Assembly (NCBI GenBank): GCA_964624465.1
Contig: CAZUZD010000083.1
Coordinates: 1 to 20,443, forward strand
DNA: 20,443 nucleotides
Direction: 5' to 3'
Source of the DNA: CAZUZD01 sp964624465
GTDB taxonomy: Bacteria > Planctomycetota > Planctomycetia > Isosphaerales > Isosphaeraceae
Shown piece by piece: positions 7,753-14,985 of the stretch (positions within the stretch are counted from its first letter, which is position 1; each line of letters begins with the position of its first letter). Below the pieces are notes generated by a model that was not told where the DNA came from, did no database searches, and saw only the letters and a list, made by a program, of their open reading frames with translations. A program made the position numbers and the translations under genes.

Positions 7753-8180
7753 CGCAAGTTTTCCGGTTGGCGAAACCTTGACGGCCGAAAAAACCGGGAG
7801 CCCGGCCCGAAAGATCGCGCGCTTAGCATCGAGAGTTCCGCCGCCCCGGCGCGGGTGCCATCGGCAGGGAGGCCGGGAGAACTGCAGAAAATCCCAGGAA
7901 AAAACGCAAAATTTCGGTCGTCATCGGAGGTGTGGTTGGCATGGGAGGTTCGTTGGTTCCAGATGCGTGGATTTTTTGCTCCGGCCCGTTTTGGGGTTGC
8001 ACCGGTGGAATCGGGCCGCCATTCTCGTGACCGGATGTGGGTGCCGCGGCGAACGGCGGACGGCCGACGAGGGCCTATTCGCGGGATCGACGCGGCGGGA
8101 ACACCGGGACGCACGGAGCGACCCGGGGCCGACGTCCGGCAAGCGGAGATGGAACGTTGTACTATCCCAACACCCTGAGG
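7753..8180. other. Divergent intergenic region, relatively AT-rich
   Basis: This 428-base region separates two divergent genes. Bases about 7870-8000 have runs of A and T (for example GGAAAAAACGCAAAATTT and GGATTTTTTGC) that stand out from the surrounding GC-rich DNA. Regulatory signals for both genes should lie here, but I see no convincing -35/-10 pair for either. A TACTAT at 8160-8165 lies about 15 bases before the CAP-protein start without a matching -35. A small open frame at 7962-8178 has no recognisable content. The only structured element I can support is the T-tract hairpin at 7788-7805, listed separately. Confidence 0.6.
7788..7805 (-). terminator. Short hairpin plus T6 tract in the leader of the oxidoreductase gene
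   Basis: Read on the minus strand, CCGGG-CT-CCCGG (7805-7794) is followed at once by six T residues (7793-7788). It ends 35 bases before the ATG of the oxidoreductase. The stem is short and the 2-base loop is tight, though a CCGG/CCGG pairing with a 4-base loop is possible. A competing pairing of GGCCG (7808-7804) with CGGCC (7787-7783) can also be drawn. It could be a leader attenuator or an upstream-readthrough terminator; support is weak. Confidence 0.3.
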
Positions 8181-8726
8181 ATGCGCACCCTTCTCGCCAT
8201 GATGGCATTCCTGGCAATCGTCAGTATCTCCGGAACCGCCCGGGCTCAGCGCTACGTCACGATGCGGCCGGCCGCGACGACGCAGCCGGTGACCTACCCG
8301 GTCCAGCCCACGCAGTATCGCTATCAATACGCGGCTCAGCCGGCGACTTATGCCGCTCAGCCGACGACCTACGTGCAGCAGGCTGCTTACACCCAGCCGG
8401 TCGCTGCCGCCGCCACGGGCGGTGACGCGTATGGCTTCACCAACTGGCTGAACTCGGTGCGGGCCCAGTACGGCCTGTCCCCGGTCGGCTACGACGCGGG
8501 CCTGGAGAACTGGGCCTCGGTCAACAACGCGCAGCAGGCGTCCCGCGGCATGGGCCACTTCGTGATGGGCCCCGCCCGCCGCCAGAACTGCGCGATGGGT
8601 AGCTCCGCGAGCATCGGGTCGCAATGGATGGCCTCACCGGCGCACCGCGCCGCCCTGCTCGACCCGTCGATCACCCGGATCGGCCTGGCCGGCAGCGGCT
8701 CGTACTGGACCTTCAACGCCTACTGA
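8181..8726 (+). CDS. Small secreted CAP-domain (SCP/PR-1-like) protein
   Basis: This 181-residue protein has a signal peptide (1-22, ending GTARAQ). A low-complexity Gln/Pro/Tyr/Thr/Ala region follows (25-78), then a CAP domain (about 84-181). CAP hallmarks are LNSVRAQYGLSPVGYD (90-105), GMGHF with H126, and SQWMASPAHRAALLDPS with H155, ending in an aromatic strand. The usual GENIA element appears as RQNCAMG (134-140), so the conserved Glu is replaced by Gln135. This may change or remove metal binding at the CAP site. The function is unknown; CAP proteins are extracellular and functionally diverse. ATG 8181 follows a CTGAGG that is too close to be a good ribosome-binding site. ATG 8199 or 8202 would shorten the signal peptide and is less likely. 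The gene stands alone. Confidence 0.85.
   Translation: MRTLLAMMAFLAIVSISGTARAQRYVTMRPAATTQPVTYPVQPTQYRYQYAAQPATYAAQPTTYVQQAAYTQPVAAAATGGDAYGFTNWLNSVRAQYGLSPVGYDAGLENWASVNNAQQASRGMGHFVMGPARRQNCAMGSSASIGSQWMASPAHRAALLDPSITRIGLAGSGSYWTFNAY
8331..8372 (+). repeat. Two-copy 21-base tandem repeat in the CAP-protein linker
   Basis: Two adjacent 21-base units (8331-8351 and 8352-8372) agree at 17 of 21 positions and encode AAQPATY and AAQPTTY. Related QP-x-TY/QY units lie on both sides. The linker between signal peptide and CAP domain therefore looks like an expanded short repeat. Confidence 0.6.
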
Positions 8727-8777
8727 GCCGGATGCTCGTAAGCGTGGCATGGTCCACCCTGTCATGATTCACCCATG

Positions 8778-8811
8778 CCCCCGCGACGCCCAGGCGCCGG
8801 TGTCGCGGGGG
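8778..8811. terminator. Strong GC hairpin between the CAP gene and the convergent DUF1080 gene
   Basis: CCCCCGCGAC (8778-8787) pairs with GTCGCGGGGG (8802-8811). Three more pairs, including one G-T, close an 8-base loop, giving about 13 bp. The hairpin lies 52 bases after the CAP stop and 141 bases past the end of the opposing gene. A weaker alternative stem, GGCATGG (8746-8752) with CCATGCC (8773-8779), would compete for its first bases. No T-tract is present. Confidence 0.45.
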
Positions 8812-8951
8812 GCACGAGACGGGTGACTGGTTCCGGTGCCAATCACGGCACGACCCGGTCAAACCTGGCCATTTTCCGATCGCACCGCCGGCGGACCGTT
8901 CGGTCCCGATCTCACCGGCGTGCAGGCCGCCCGCAATCCATCCGGCTCAAT

Positions 8952-9602
8952 TCACTTGCCGGGCAGCGGTCGGACGCTGACCTCCTTGAAATACACCCGG
9001 CTCTTGCCATCGTGGTTCTGCAGGCCGATGTACCCGGCCTCGGGGCGCGGGCCCCGCTCGGGCTCGTAGTCCTTGGTCCGCGGCGGCACGGGGCCCTTCG
9101 GGTCGAACGTCGTCACCGGCTGGCCATTGACGCTCGAACGCACCAGGTCGCCGTCGAGGGTGATCTCCAGCGTGTTCCACTCGTTGACCTTGCCCGGCTG
9201 CTGGTCCGCCTTGGCCAGCGAGTAGATGGCGCCGGTGCGGTGGAACTCGTCGGCCGAGTCGCAGATCTGCACCTCGTAGCCGTGGTGCACGGCGAACCAC
9301 TCGTCCTTGGGCCGGTCCGCGATCCGGATGAACACGCCCGAGTTGTCGTCCGGATGGGTGGTCTTGTACACGACCTTGATCACGCAGTTGCCGACCTTCT
9401 CCTTCGTGTACCAGAACAGGCCCATGCCGCCCTCGGTGTGCAGCAGGCCGTCCTCGAGCACGAACTTGCCGGGCCCGACCTGCGCCCAGCCGTCGGCGCT
9501 CTTGCCGTCGAAGAGTACCCGGGTGCCCGGCTTCGGATCCTCCGCGCGGGCCGCACCCGCGCCCAGCGCCACCAGCAGCGCACTCAGAACGAACGATCGC
9601 AT
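8952..9602 (-). CDS. Exported DUF1080 protein (3-keto-disaccharide hydrolase family)
   Basis: This 216-residue protein belongs to the DUF1080 family, whose fold is concanavalin/LamG-like and whose characterised members cleave 3-keto-glycosides. Family blocks are visible: VLFDGKSADGW (29-39), DNSGVFIR (86-93), GYEVQICD (108-115), TGAIY (123-127) and YIGLQNHDGKSRVYFKEVSV (191-210). Residues 1-20 are a signal peptide (LVALGAGAARA), so it is exported. ATG 9602 was chosen over an upstream in-frame start because the signal peptide begins there and a GGGAG lies 9 bases before it. It reads in the same direction as the glycoconjugate operon but 90 bases after it, beyond a hairpin, so it may be transcribed separately. 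Pairing with Gfo/Idh/MocA enzymes is known for 3-keto-sugar pathways, and one is nearby. Confidence 0.9.
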   Translation of the reverse strand: MRSFVLSALLVALGAGAARAEDPKPGTRVLFDGKSADGWAQVGPGKFVLEDGLLHTEGGMGLFWYTKEKVGNCVIKVVYKTTHPDDNSGVFIRIADRPKDEWFAVHHGYEVQICDSADEFHRTGAIYSLAKADQQPGKVNEWNTLEITLDGDLVRSSVNGQPVTTFDPKGPVPPRTKDYEPERGPRPEAGYIGLQNHDGKSRVYFKEVSVRPLPGK

Positions 9603-9672
9603 CGCGTCGGACTCCCGGAGAGTTCGGGGCACCCGGGCTCGTTGCCCGGCCGATCCCCGCACCGATGAGGAT

Positions 9673-9685
9673 GGGGCGGCGCCCC
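9673..9685 (-). terminator. Small GC hairpin after the CDP-alcohol transferase gene
   Basis: GGGGC (9673-9677) and GCCCC (9681-9685) form a 5-bp stem with a 3-base loop, 7 bases past the stop of the CDP-alcohol transferase on the minus strand. It may mark the end of the glycoconjugate operon, but it is short and lacks a T-tract. Confidence 0.2.
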
Positions 9686-9692
9686 CCGGGCG

Positions 9693-10568
9693 TCAAGCGT
9701 CGGGCCGGAACCAGCGGTCGAACTCCCGGCCGGTGGCGCCGCCGGCGATCGCCCGCGCCACGCGGGCCGTCGCCAGCACCGGCGCCGCCAGGGCCATCCC
9801 CGCCGCATAGCCCATCCAGGCGCGCTCCCAGGCCGACGGGGCCAGCACGGCCAGGGCCGACAGCAGCAGGATCGCCGGCAGCACCAGGTGCGGCTCGCAC
9901 AGCTTGTACGCCGGCCAGGTCAACCGCCCGGTGCCCCGCCTGGGCCAGGGGGCCGGCGGCGCCGGCTTCCCGCCGGCGCCGCCCTCGACCCGGAAGCCGA
10001 TCGACTCCCGCTTCAGACGCTGGAAGAACGCCTTGTAGCGGCAGTCGTTCTGCAGCCCGAGGAACAGCCAGCCGCCGCCGATCAGCAGCCCGGCCACCGA
10101 CCAGCCAGGGGTGCCCCCGCGCACCGCCAGGCCGTGGCCGAGCGCGAAGCCGGTGACCAGGGCGGCGAAGTGGTGCAGCAGGTAGTCGAAGTACACCCCG
10201 TCGAGGCTCGCCGTCCGGCGCCAGCGGGCCACCTGGCCGTCGACGTGATCGAGCCAGTACGCCAGCGCCAGCAGCACGCCGCCGGCGACGAACCCGGCCC
10301 GGGTCCCCGTGGCGATCCCGGCCGCGCCGATCGCCGTGGCGGCCACCGCCAGGCCGGTGATCGCGTGCGCCGAAAGGCCCAGTCGCACCGCCAGCCAGGT
10401 CCCGTACACGGCGCTCGGTCGGCCGACCCGCCGGGCCAGCCAGTTGCCGATCTCGGGCGGCGCGGGGGTCGGGGCCCCGGAACCGAGACCGACGTGCGGC
10501 GATCGGGCGGAGTGCTTGAAGACTCGCCGGCGCAGCTCGACCAGGCTGGGCGCCTCGCGCGTCGTCAT
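9693..10568 (-). CDS. CDP-alcohol phosphatidyltransferase-like membrane enzyme with altered fourth Asp
   Basis: This 291-residue integral membrane enzyme would move a substituted phosphate group from a CDP-linked donor to an alcohol acceptor, making a phosphodiester lipid or glycan. The signature normally reads D-x2-D-G-x2-A-R-x8-G-x3-D-x3-D. It is present as D107, D110, G111, A114, R115, G124 and D128, but the last position is H132 (LDHVDGQVARW, then GVYFDYLLHH). Several hydrophobic spans lie on both sides. A soluble loop near residues 174-227 contains NDCRYKAFFQRLKRES and a Gly/Pro-rich stretch. The start is set by ATGA overlap with the membrane glycosyltransferase stop at 10565, so the two are translationally coupled. 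It is the last gene of the methyltransferase-flippase-GT-C operon. The H132 variant may mark a subfamily; donor and acceptor are unknown. Confidence 0.85.
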   Translation of the reverse strand: MTTREAPSLVELRRRVFKHSARSPHVGLGSGAPTPAPPEIGNWLARRVGRPSAVYGTWLAVRLGLSAHAITGLAVAATAIGAAGIATGTRAGFVAGGVLLALAYWLDHVDGQVARWRRTASLDGVYFDYLLHHFAALVTGFALGHGLAVRGGTPGWSVAGLLIGGGWLFLGLQNDCRYKAFFQRLKRESIGFRVEGGAGGKPAPPAPWPRRGTGRLTWPAYKLCEPHLVLPAILLLSALAVLAPSAWERAWMGYAAGMALAAPVLATARVARAIAGGATGREFDRWFRPDA

Positions 10569-12466
10569 CGGGCGGGCTCCCCGGCGGCCGCCGTGGCCAG
10601 GGCCGGCCCGGCGGGCGCGGCCAGGTCGTAGACGGCGTAGCGGCGCACGGTGCCGTCGCCGTCGGACAGGTCGGAGCGGTAGAGCGGCCGCCGCGCGTCG
10701 AGCCAGCCGGCCAGGCGCCTGGAGAGCGTCGGGTCGAACTCGACGGCGTCCTCGGGCACCGGCGGGCAGAGCAGCAGGTGGGTGTAGCCCCGGTCTCGGA
10801 GGGTGGCGATGACCGCGTCCGCGCTCTCGTCGCCGGCGGCCAGGCCGGTGCGACGGCGGTGGGCCAGCTCCATCGTGTAGGGCCGGGGGATGTAGAAGCC
10901 GCGGTGATCCTGGCCGATCACCCGGGCGTCGGCCGGCAGCTCCGCCTCGATCCAGCGCCCGAGCACGAACGTGGGCTCGCGACGCGCCAGGAACTCCTCG
11001 GCCGACTCGCGCCCGAGCGTCACGCCGAGGCCGTGCCGCGCCCGGGCCACCGTCAGGGCCGACTCGGCGACGAGCACCCCGGCGAGCCCGAGCGCCACCA
11101 GGGTCCCGAGGCGACCCCGGGCGTTCAGCCGCCAGCCGACCCACGCACACCCAACCGCGAACGGCCCGGCCACCGCGAGCACGAACCGCATGCTCTGCCG
11201 CTGCGTCAGGCAGAGCACCAGGAACGCGTAAGCCACCGCCACCGGACCCCAGACCGATCGCGGCGGTCGGAGCACGAGCAGGCCGGGCAAGAGGACCAGG
11301 AACAGCGGGCCGAACTGGTGCGAGCGGCTGTCGAAGCGGTCGGGCTGGAGCGTCATCGGCCCGAGCGCCGTCAGGAGGTTCCAGGGGGTCACCGCCATCG
11401 GCCGCTTGATCGGGTCGAGCACCTCATCCAGGCCGCTGCCGAAGAACGCGCGGAAGAACGGGAACACGGGGTTGCCGGTGTGCCAGTAGGCCCGCGCGTA
11501 CCAGCCGCCGCCCACCAGGAGCGTGATCCCGCCGAAGATCCCTCCGGCCTGAGCCAGGCGGAGCAGCCGTTGCGGCCAGCCGCTGTCCAGGCTCGCCGCC
11601 GGCGATCGCCAGGCGGTGACGGCCAGGACGCCGAGCCCCAGGAGGCCGCACCAGACGAGCGCGGGATACTTCACGCCGATGGCCACGCCGGCCAGCAGGC
11701 CGGTCAGCACCAGGCCACCGGGGCTCGGCGATCGGGCCCAGAGCACCCAGGCCAGCAGCGCCGCGTTGCAGCAGGCGGCCAGTGCCACGTCGTTCAGGGG
11801 CGCGCCCATGCCGTTGGAGACCGCCGGCACCAGCAGGGCGATCGCCCCGGCCCAGCGCGCCCGAGGGCCCAGGGCCGGCCGGGCCAGGGCCGTGGCGGCA
11901 GCGGCCAGGATCAGGCCGAAGACCCACTGGATCAGCCGGCACGCGACCGGGCCCCGGAACGCCAGGGCCACTGCATCAAGGCACTCGACGACCAGCGGAT
12001 AGACGGTCTCGTGCAGGTCGGGATCGAACGTCGTGCCACCCGCCTGGAGGAAGACCTTCGGCACCTGCAGGTGGTAACAGAGGGCGTCCCCCTCGGTCAC
12101 CGGGGTCAGGGCCGTCAGCAGCGTCCCCATCACACCGACGAGGAGCGCTCCATCCACCACGCGATCCAGCCACGTCCGGGCGTCGGCCGGTTCGAACCCC
12201 ACGCGCCACGACAGCGATTGCCAGGGGCGCCCGACGGCGATGGCGACCGCTCCGAGCCCGAGCATCCCGGCCAGGCCAGTGCGGTGGAGCTGGCCGGCGA
12301 GTCCAAGGCCGAGCGTCCCGAGCGCCAGCAGGCCGAGGCCCAGCGGCAGGGCCAGGGCCAGCGCCGCGGCGACGTCGGCCGGGACCGGTCGGAGGCGGCG
12401 GACCACGAGCAGCCCGACCCCGGCGGCCCAGGCGGTCAACAGCGCGGTGAAGGTGAGGTCGAGCAT
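10565..12466 (-). CDS. Polytopic GT-C-type glycosyltransferase-like membrane protein
   Basis: This 633-residue protein has about a dozen hydrophobic segments and a soluble C-terminal region (about 500-625). In the first large extracytoplasmic loop, TPVTEGDALCYHLQVPKVFL (121-140) fits the acidic catalytic motif of GT-C enzymes that use polyprenyl-phosphate sugars; E125 or D127 are the candidate residues. Such enzymes act on the outer face of the inner membrane after the lipid-linked substrate has been flipped, which agrees with the flippase gene just upstream. ATG 12466 is the only plausible start; a longer frame would run into the flippase gene. It is 73 bases after the flippase stop, with no clear ribosome-binding site. 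It ends in an ATGA overlap with the CDP-alcohol transferase. The specific sugar and acceptor cannot be read. A non-catalytic membrane role remains possible. Confidence 0.8.
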   Translation of the reverse strand: MLDLTFTALLTAWAAGVGLLVVRRLRPVPADVAAALALALPLGLGLLALGTLGLGLAGQLHRTGLAGMLGLGAVAIAVGRPWQSLSWRVGFEPADARTWLDRVVDGALLVGVMGTLLTALTPVTEGDALCYHLQVPKVFLQAGGTTFDPDLHETVYPLVVECLDAVALAFRGPVACRLIQWVFGLILAAAATALARPALGPRARWAGAIALLVPAVSNGMGAPLNDVALAACCNAALLAWVLWARSPSPGGLVLTGLLAGVAIGVKYPALVWCGLLGLGVLAVTAWRSPAASLDSGWPQRLLRLAQAGGIFGGITLLVGGGWYARAYWHTGNPVFPFFRAFFGSGLDEVLDPIKRPMAVTPWNLLTALGPMTLQPDRFDSRSHQFGPLFLVLLPGLLVLRPPRSVWGPVAVAYAFLVLCLTQRQSMRFVLAVAGPFAVGCAWVGWRLNARGRLGTLVALGLAGVLVAESALTVARARHGLGVTLGRESAEEFLARREPTFVLGRWIEAELPADARVIGQDHRGFYIPRPYTMELAHRRRTGLAAGDESADAVIATLRDRGYTHLLLCPPVPEDAVEFDPTLSRRLAGWLDARRPLYRSDLSDGDGTVRRYAVYDLAAPAGPALATAAAGEPAR

Positions 12467-12539
12467 CGCGGGGGGACTCGGCTGGGGGCGGATCGATGCC
12501 GAAGGATCGGGAGGAGACGCTCGGAGACGGACCGGCGAA

Positions 12540-14054
12540 TCAGGTGGCTCGGACCCGCAGTCGCCGGCGGTCGAGCCAGGCACGGCCGTGCTCCAGCAGG
12601 CCGGACTGATGCGCGGCCCAGGCCGCCGGCGGCGCGATCGCCAGGGCGAGCATCAGGCCGCGCGTCAACCACTCCCACACGGGCCCGGTCGCGGGCAGCG
12701 GCAGATGGGCGGCCAGGCCGGCGGCCATCGCGAATGGCAGGGCGCCGGCGGCGAGCCGGCCGAGGTGCGCCCGCCAGGCGGCGGCGCCGAGGGTGCTGCG
12801 GAAGGCGGTCCGGCTGGTGGCAAGGAACACGGTGAGGTACCCCAGCGACATCGCCGCGGCCACGCCGACGATCCCGGCGTGCCGGGCCCCGATCACGCCG
12901 AGCGCGGCGGTGATGGCCAGGCCGGCGGCGGTCGCCAGCAGGAGCCGGTAGGGTCGGCCGATGGCGATGAGCAGCTGCCGGGCGGGCCAGGCCAGGCCGA
13001 GGATCACGGCGCCCGGCAGCAAGGGCCGCAGCGCCGGCAGGCCCTCGGCATAGCGGGGGATCAGCCAGCCCAGGAACCCCGGCGCCAGCACGTACGCCAC
13101 CGCGCCGCCCAGGGCCAGCAGCGGCGCCTGCACCTCGGTGGCCCGAGCGGCGGCCAGGGCGACGGCGGCGGGGTCGGCGGTGCGCCCCAGGGTCGTCTGG
13201 AGCTGGGTGTACAGGACCAGCACGATCCGGCCGGCCAGGTCGAGGCTCCAGCCGGTGCCGAGCAGGGCGACCGTGTACAGGCCGGCGCTCCGCTCGCCGT
13301 CGGGGACCAGGCCCAGGATCAACGCCCGGTCCAGGCCGACGACGCACCCAAAGGCCGCCGTGTTGGCGAGGATCGGCAGGCCGGTGAGCATGAGCGAGCC
13401 CAGCAGCCGGCCGTCCCAGGCCCAGGCGAATCGCAACGGGTGCCGCGCGTGCAGGAACGCGATCTTGGCCGTCAGGATCACGCCGACCGCCGCGAGCAAT
13501 CCGAAGAAGCCGGCGCACCAGAGCCCGAGCCCCACGGCCAGCGCCGAGACCAGCGACTCGAAGACGTCGAGCTCGGTCGTGAGCCGGAACTCCCCGTGCG
13601 CGCGGAGCACGGCGATCAGGAAGCTCTCGTAGCGCCGCAGCAGGGTCAGGCCGGCGATAGCGATCAGGCCGCCGGTCCACTCCGAGGCCAGGGCGCCCTC
13701 GGGCCGGAATCGCGCAAAGGCGAGCAGCCCCAGCGCGTAGGCCAGGCAGGTGAGCGTGTTGGCCGTGTGCGCCACGTTGGCGACGTGACGCGCCTCGGCG
13801 ACGCGCCCCTGCGCCCGCAGGATCGGGATCTGCTGCACCGCGCCCAGGCCGACGCCTAGGCTCGACCGGTTCGTGTTGTCGAGGAACAGCCGCAGGCCGG
13901 TGTAGACACCCAGCCGCGCCGGGTCGAGCCCCCAGCGCAGTGCCAGCGCCGTGGCCAGGCCGAGCAGGCGTTCGAGCTGGCCGCCGACGACGACGATCAA
14001 GCTGTCGCGACCCCAGCGGTCGTGGGCGGAGACCGGCGGCGCTGGCGTTGGCAT
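12540..14054 (-). CDS. MOP-superfamily polysaccharide/lipid-linked oligosaccharide flippase (Wzx-like)
   Basis: This 504-residue protein is almost wholly hydrophobic, with 12-14 likely membrane spans and short loops. The layout is typical of Wzx/O-antigen or lipid II-type flippases of the MOP superfamily. After a Pro-rich N-terminus, the stretch IVVVGGQLERLLGLATALAL forms the first helix, as in this family. It would move a lipid-linked glycan from the cytoplasmic to the outer face of the inner membrane. I chose ATG 14054, 41 bases after the methyltransferase stop. A GTG at 14090, only 5 bases after that stop, would add 12 residues in which the PTPAP unit is duplicated and would favour translational coupling. 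Neither has a good ribosome-binding site. Its position between methyltransferase and GT-C genes supports envelope glycan export. Confidence 0.82.
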   Translation of the reverse strand: MPTPAPPVSAHDRWGRDSLIVVVGGQLERLLGLATALALRWGLDPARLGVYTGLRLFLDNTNRSSLGVGLGAVQQIPILRAQGRVAEARHVANVAHTANTLTCLAYALGLLAFARFRPEGALASEWTGGLIAIAGLTLLRRYESFLIAVLRAHGEFRLTTELDVFESLVSALAVGLGLWCAGFFGLLAAVGVILTAKIAFLHARHPLRFAWAWDGRLLGSLMLTGLPILANTAAFGCVVGLDRALILGLVPDGERSAGLYTVALLGTGWSLDLAGRIVLVLYTQLQTTLGRTADPAAVALAAARATEVQAPLLALGGAVAYVLAPGFLGWLIPRYAEGLPALRPLLPGAVILGLAWPARQLLIAIGRPYRLLLATAAGLAITAALGVIGARHAGIVGVAAAMSLGYLTVFLATSRTAFRSTLGAAAWRAHLGRLAAGALPFAMAAGLAAHLPLPATGPVWEWLTRGLMLALAIAPPAAWAAHQSGLLEHGRAWLDRRRLRVRAT

Positions 14055-14095
14055 GGCGGTCGCGTCGGTGCCGGGCGCCGGGGTGGGCACGGCGG

Positions 14096-14839
14096 TCAGC
14101 CCCGGGCCTGGTCCAGCCGCGCGACGCAGAACTGCGAGGGGCTGCCGGCCGGGTCGACGGGGATCGGGCCCGACTCCGCCAGCGCGATGCCCTGCTCGCG
14201 GTACCAGGCGGCCGTGTCGTAGCCGTAGCGGTTGTAAGTGACGTCGGTGTCCTCGTTGTGCGCCGCCCACCGCGCCGCGACCCGCACGATCTCGCGGCGG
14301 ATCGCCTCGGCGATCGGCGGCGGGTTGTGCAGGATCACCGCCGAGCTGAAGACCAGGTCGAAGCTGCCAGGCGCGAACGGGAGCCGGTCGCCGGAGCCGA
14401 GCACCAGCCGCACCGAGGGCGCATCGCCCAGGTAGCGTCGCGCCTGGTCGAGCTGGGTGGGGCTGAAGTCGACGCCCACCATCGGGATGTCGCCCAGGCG
14501 CTCGCGGAGCCTGGCCAGCTGCTTGCCGTAACCGCAGCCGACCTCGAGGATCGAGCGGGGCCGGTACGAGGCCAGGCGGTCGGCGAGCCACTCGGCGCGG
14601 GCAGATCGGCCGGCCTGGCCCTCCTGCTCGCGGAAGTAGTCGGGGCCGCCCCGCAGGGTCCAGTAGGTGCGCGGGTCGGCGTACAGGAGCCGGCGCTTCA
14701 GGCCGGGCCAGCGACCCGGCGTGCGCCGCAGCGCCTTGTGCCAGGCGTAGCGGGGGCCGCGCGTCGTGAGGGCCCGCCAGGCGCGGGCCGGCAGCTCGAG
14801 TTCCGGTCGGTCGGTCCGTTCCACCGGGCGCGCCTCCAC
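14096..14839 (-). CDS. Class I SAM-dependent methyltransferase, first gene of the glycoconjugate operon
   Basis: This 247-residue protein has a Rossmann-type methyltransferase domain from about residue 75. Motif I is ILEVGCGYGKQL (97-108), the acidic residue for SAM ribose is D124 (VGVDFSPTQL), and motif IV is FDLVFSSAVILH (D161). The first 75 residues are basic and hold no recognised domain. No signal peptide is seen, so it acts in the cytoplasm. As the first gene of an operon with a flippase, a GT-C transferase and a CDP-alcohol transferase, it probably methylates a sugar, acyl or headgroup of the exported product. The start is GTG 14839; a nearby ATG at 14847 is out of frame. A promoter with TTGACC and TAGACT lies about 70-95 bases upstream. 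Confidence 0.85.
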   Translation of the reverse strand: MEARPVERTDRPELELPARAWRALTTRGPRYAWHKALRRTPGRWPGLKRRLLYADPRTYWTLRGGPDYFREQEGQAGRSARAEWLADRLASYRPRSILEVGCGYGKQLARLRERLGDIPMVGVDFSPTQLDQARRYLGDAPSVRLVLGSGDRLPFAPGSFDLVFSSAVILHNPPPIAEAIRREIVRVAARWAAHNEDTDVTYNRYGYDTAAWYREQGIALAESGPIPVDPAGSPSQFCVARLDQARG

Positions 14840-14905
14840 TGCTGCATCCGTGCCGGGGCGACGCGGACCCCCCTTCCTGGGGTGTCCTCGCCGGTCGCGG
14901 CGCGG

Positions 14906-14934
14906 AGTCTACGGGCGGTCTGGCGATCGGTCAA
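14906..14934 (-). promoter_or_regulatory. Sigma70-like promoter of the glycoconjugate operon
   Basis: Read on the minus strand, TTGACC (14934-14929) and TAGACT (14911-14906) are separated by exactly 17 bases. They match the consensus at 5 of 6 and 4 of 6 positions. Transcription would start near 14899, giving a leader of about 60 bases before the GTG of the methyltransferase. This is the best standard promoter match I found in the window. Confidence 0.55.
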
Positions 14935-14955
14935 GGCGGTCCGGCGGCCTCGCTG

Positions 14956-14978
14956 CCGGGGGGCCACACCGCCCCCGG
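14956..14978. other. Inverted repeat between divergent promoters
   Basis: CCGGGGG (14956-14962) and CCCCCGG (14972-14978) form a perfect 7-bp inverted repeat around a 9-base centre. It lies between the leftward promoter (14906-14934) and the rightward promoter (14986-15014), so it could be a regulator site or an insulating hairpin. Chance is possible at this GC content. Confidence 0.3.
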
Positions 14979-14985
14979 GTCGCGG

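Noticed and set aside
6478..8178. 566-codon plus-strand open frame across the oxidoreductase and into the intergenic region
   Set aside because: The first part is antisense to a clear Gfo/Idh/MocA gene. The rest has no recognisable content.
8120..8180. TACTAT before the CAP gene as a -10 element
   Set aside because: No matching -35 at 16-18 bases, and it would leave a leader of only about 10 bases.
10778..12835. 685-codon open frame on the plus strand
   Set aside because: Opposite the GT-C-like gene. The product is rich in Arg, Gly, Gln and His with no hydrophobic core or motif; an antisense artefact.
12240..13859. 539-codon plus-strand open frame rich in Gly, Gln and Arg
   Set aside because: It is opposite the flippase gene, which has convincing membrane spans. 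The repeats are the antisense of Leu/Ala codons.
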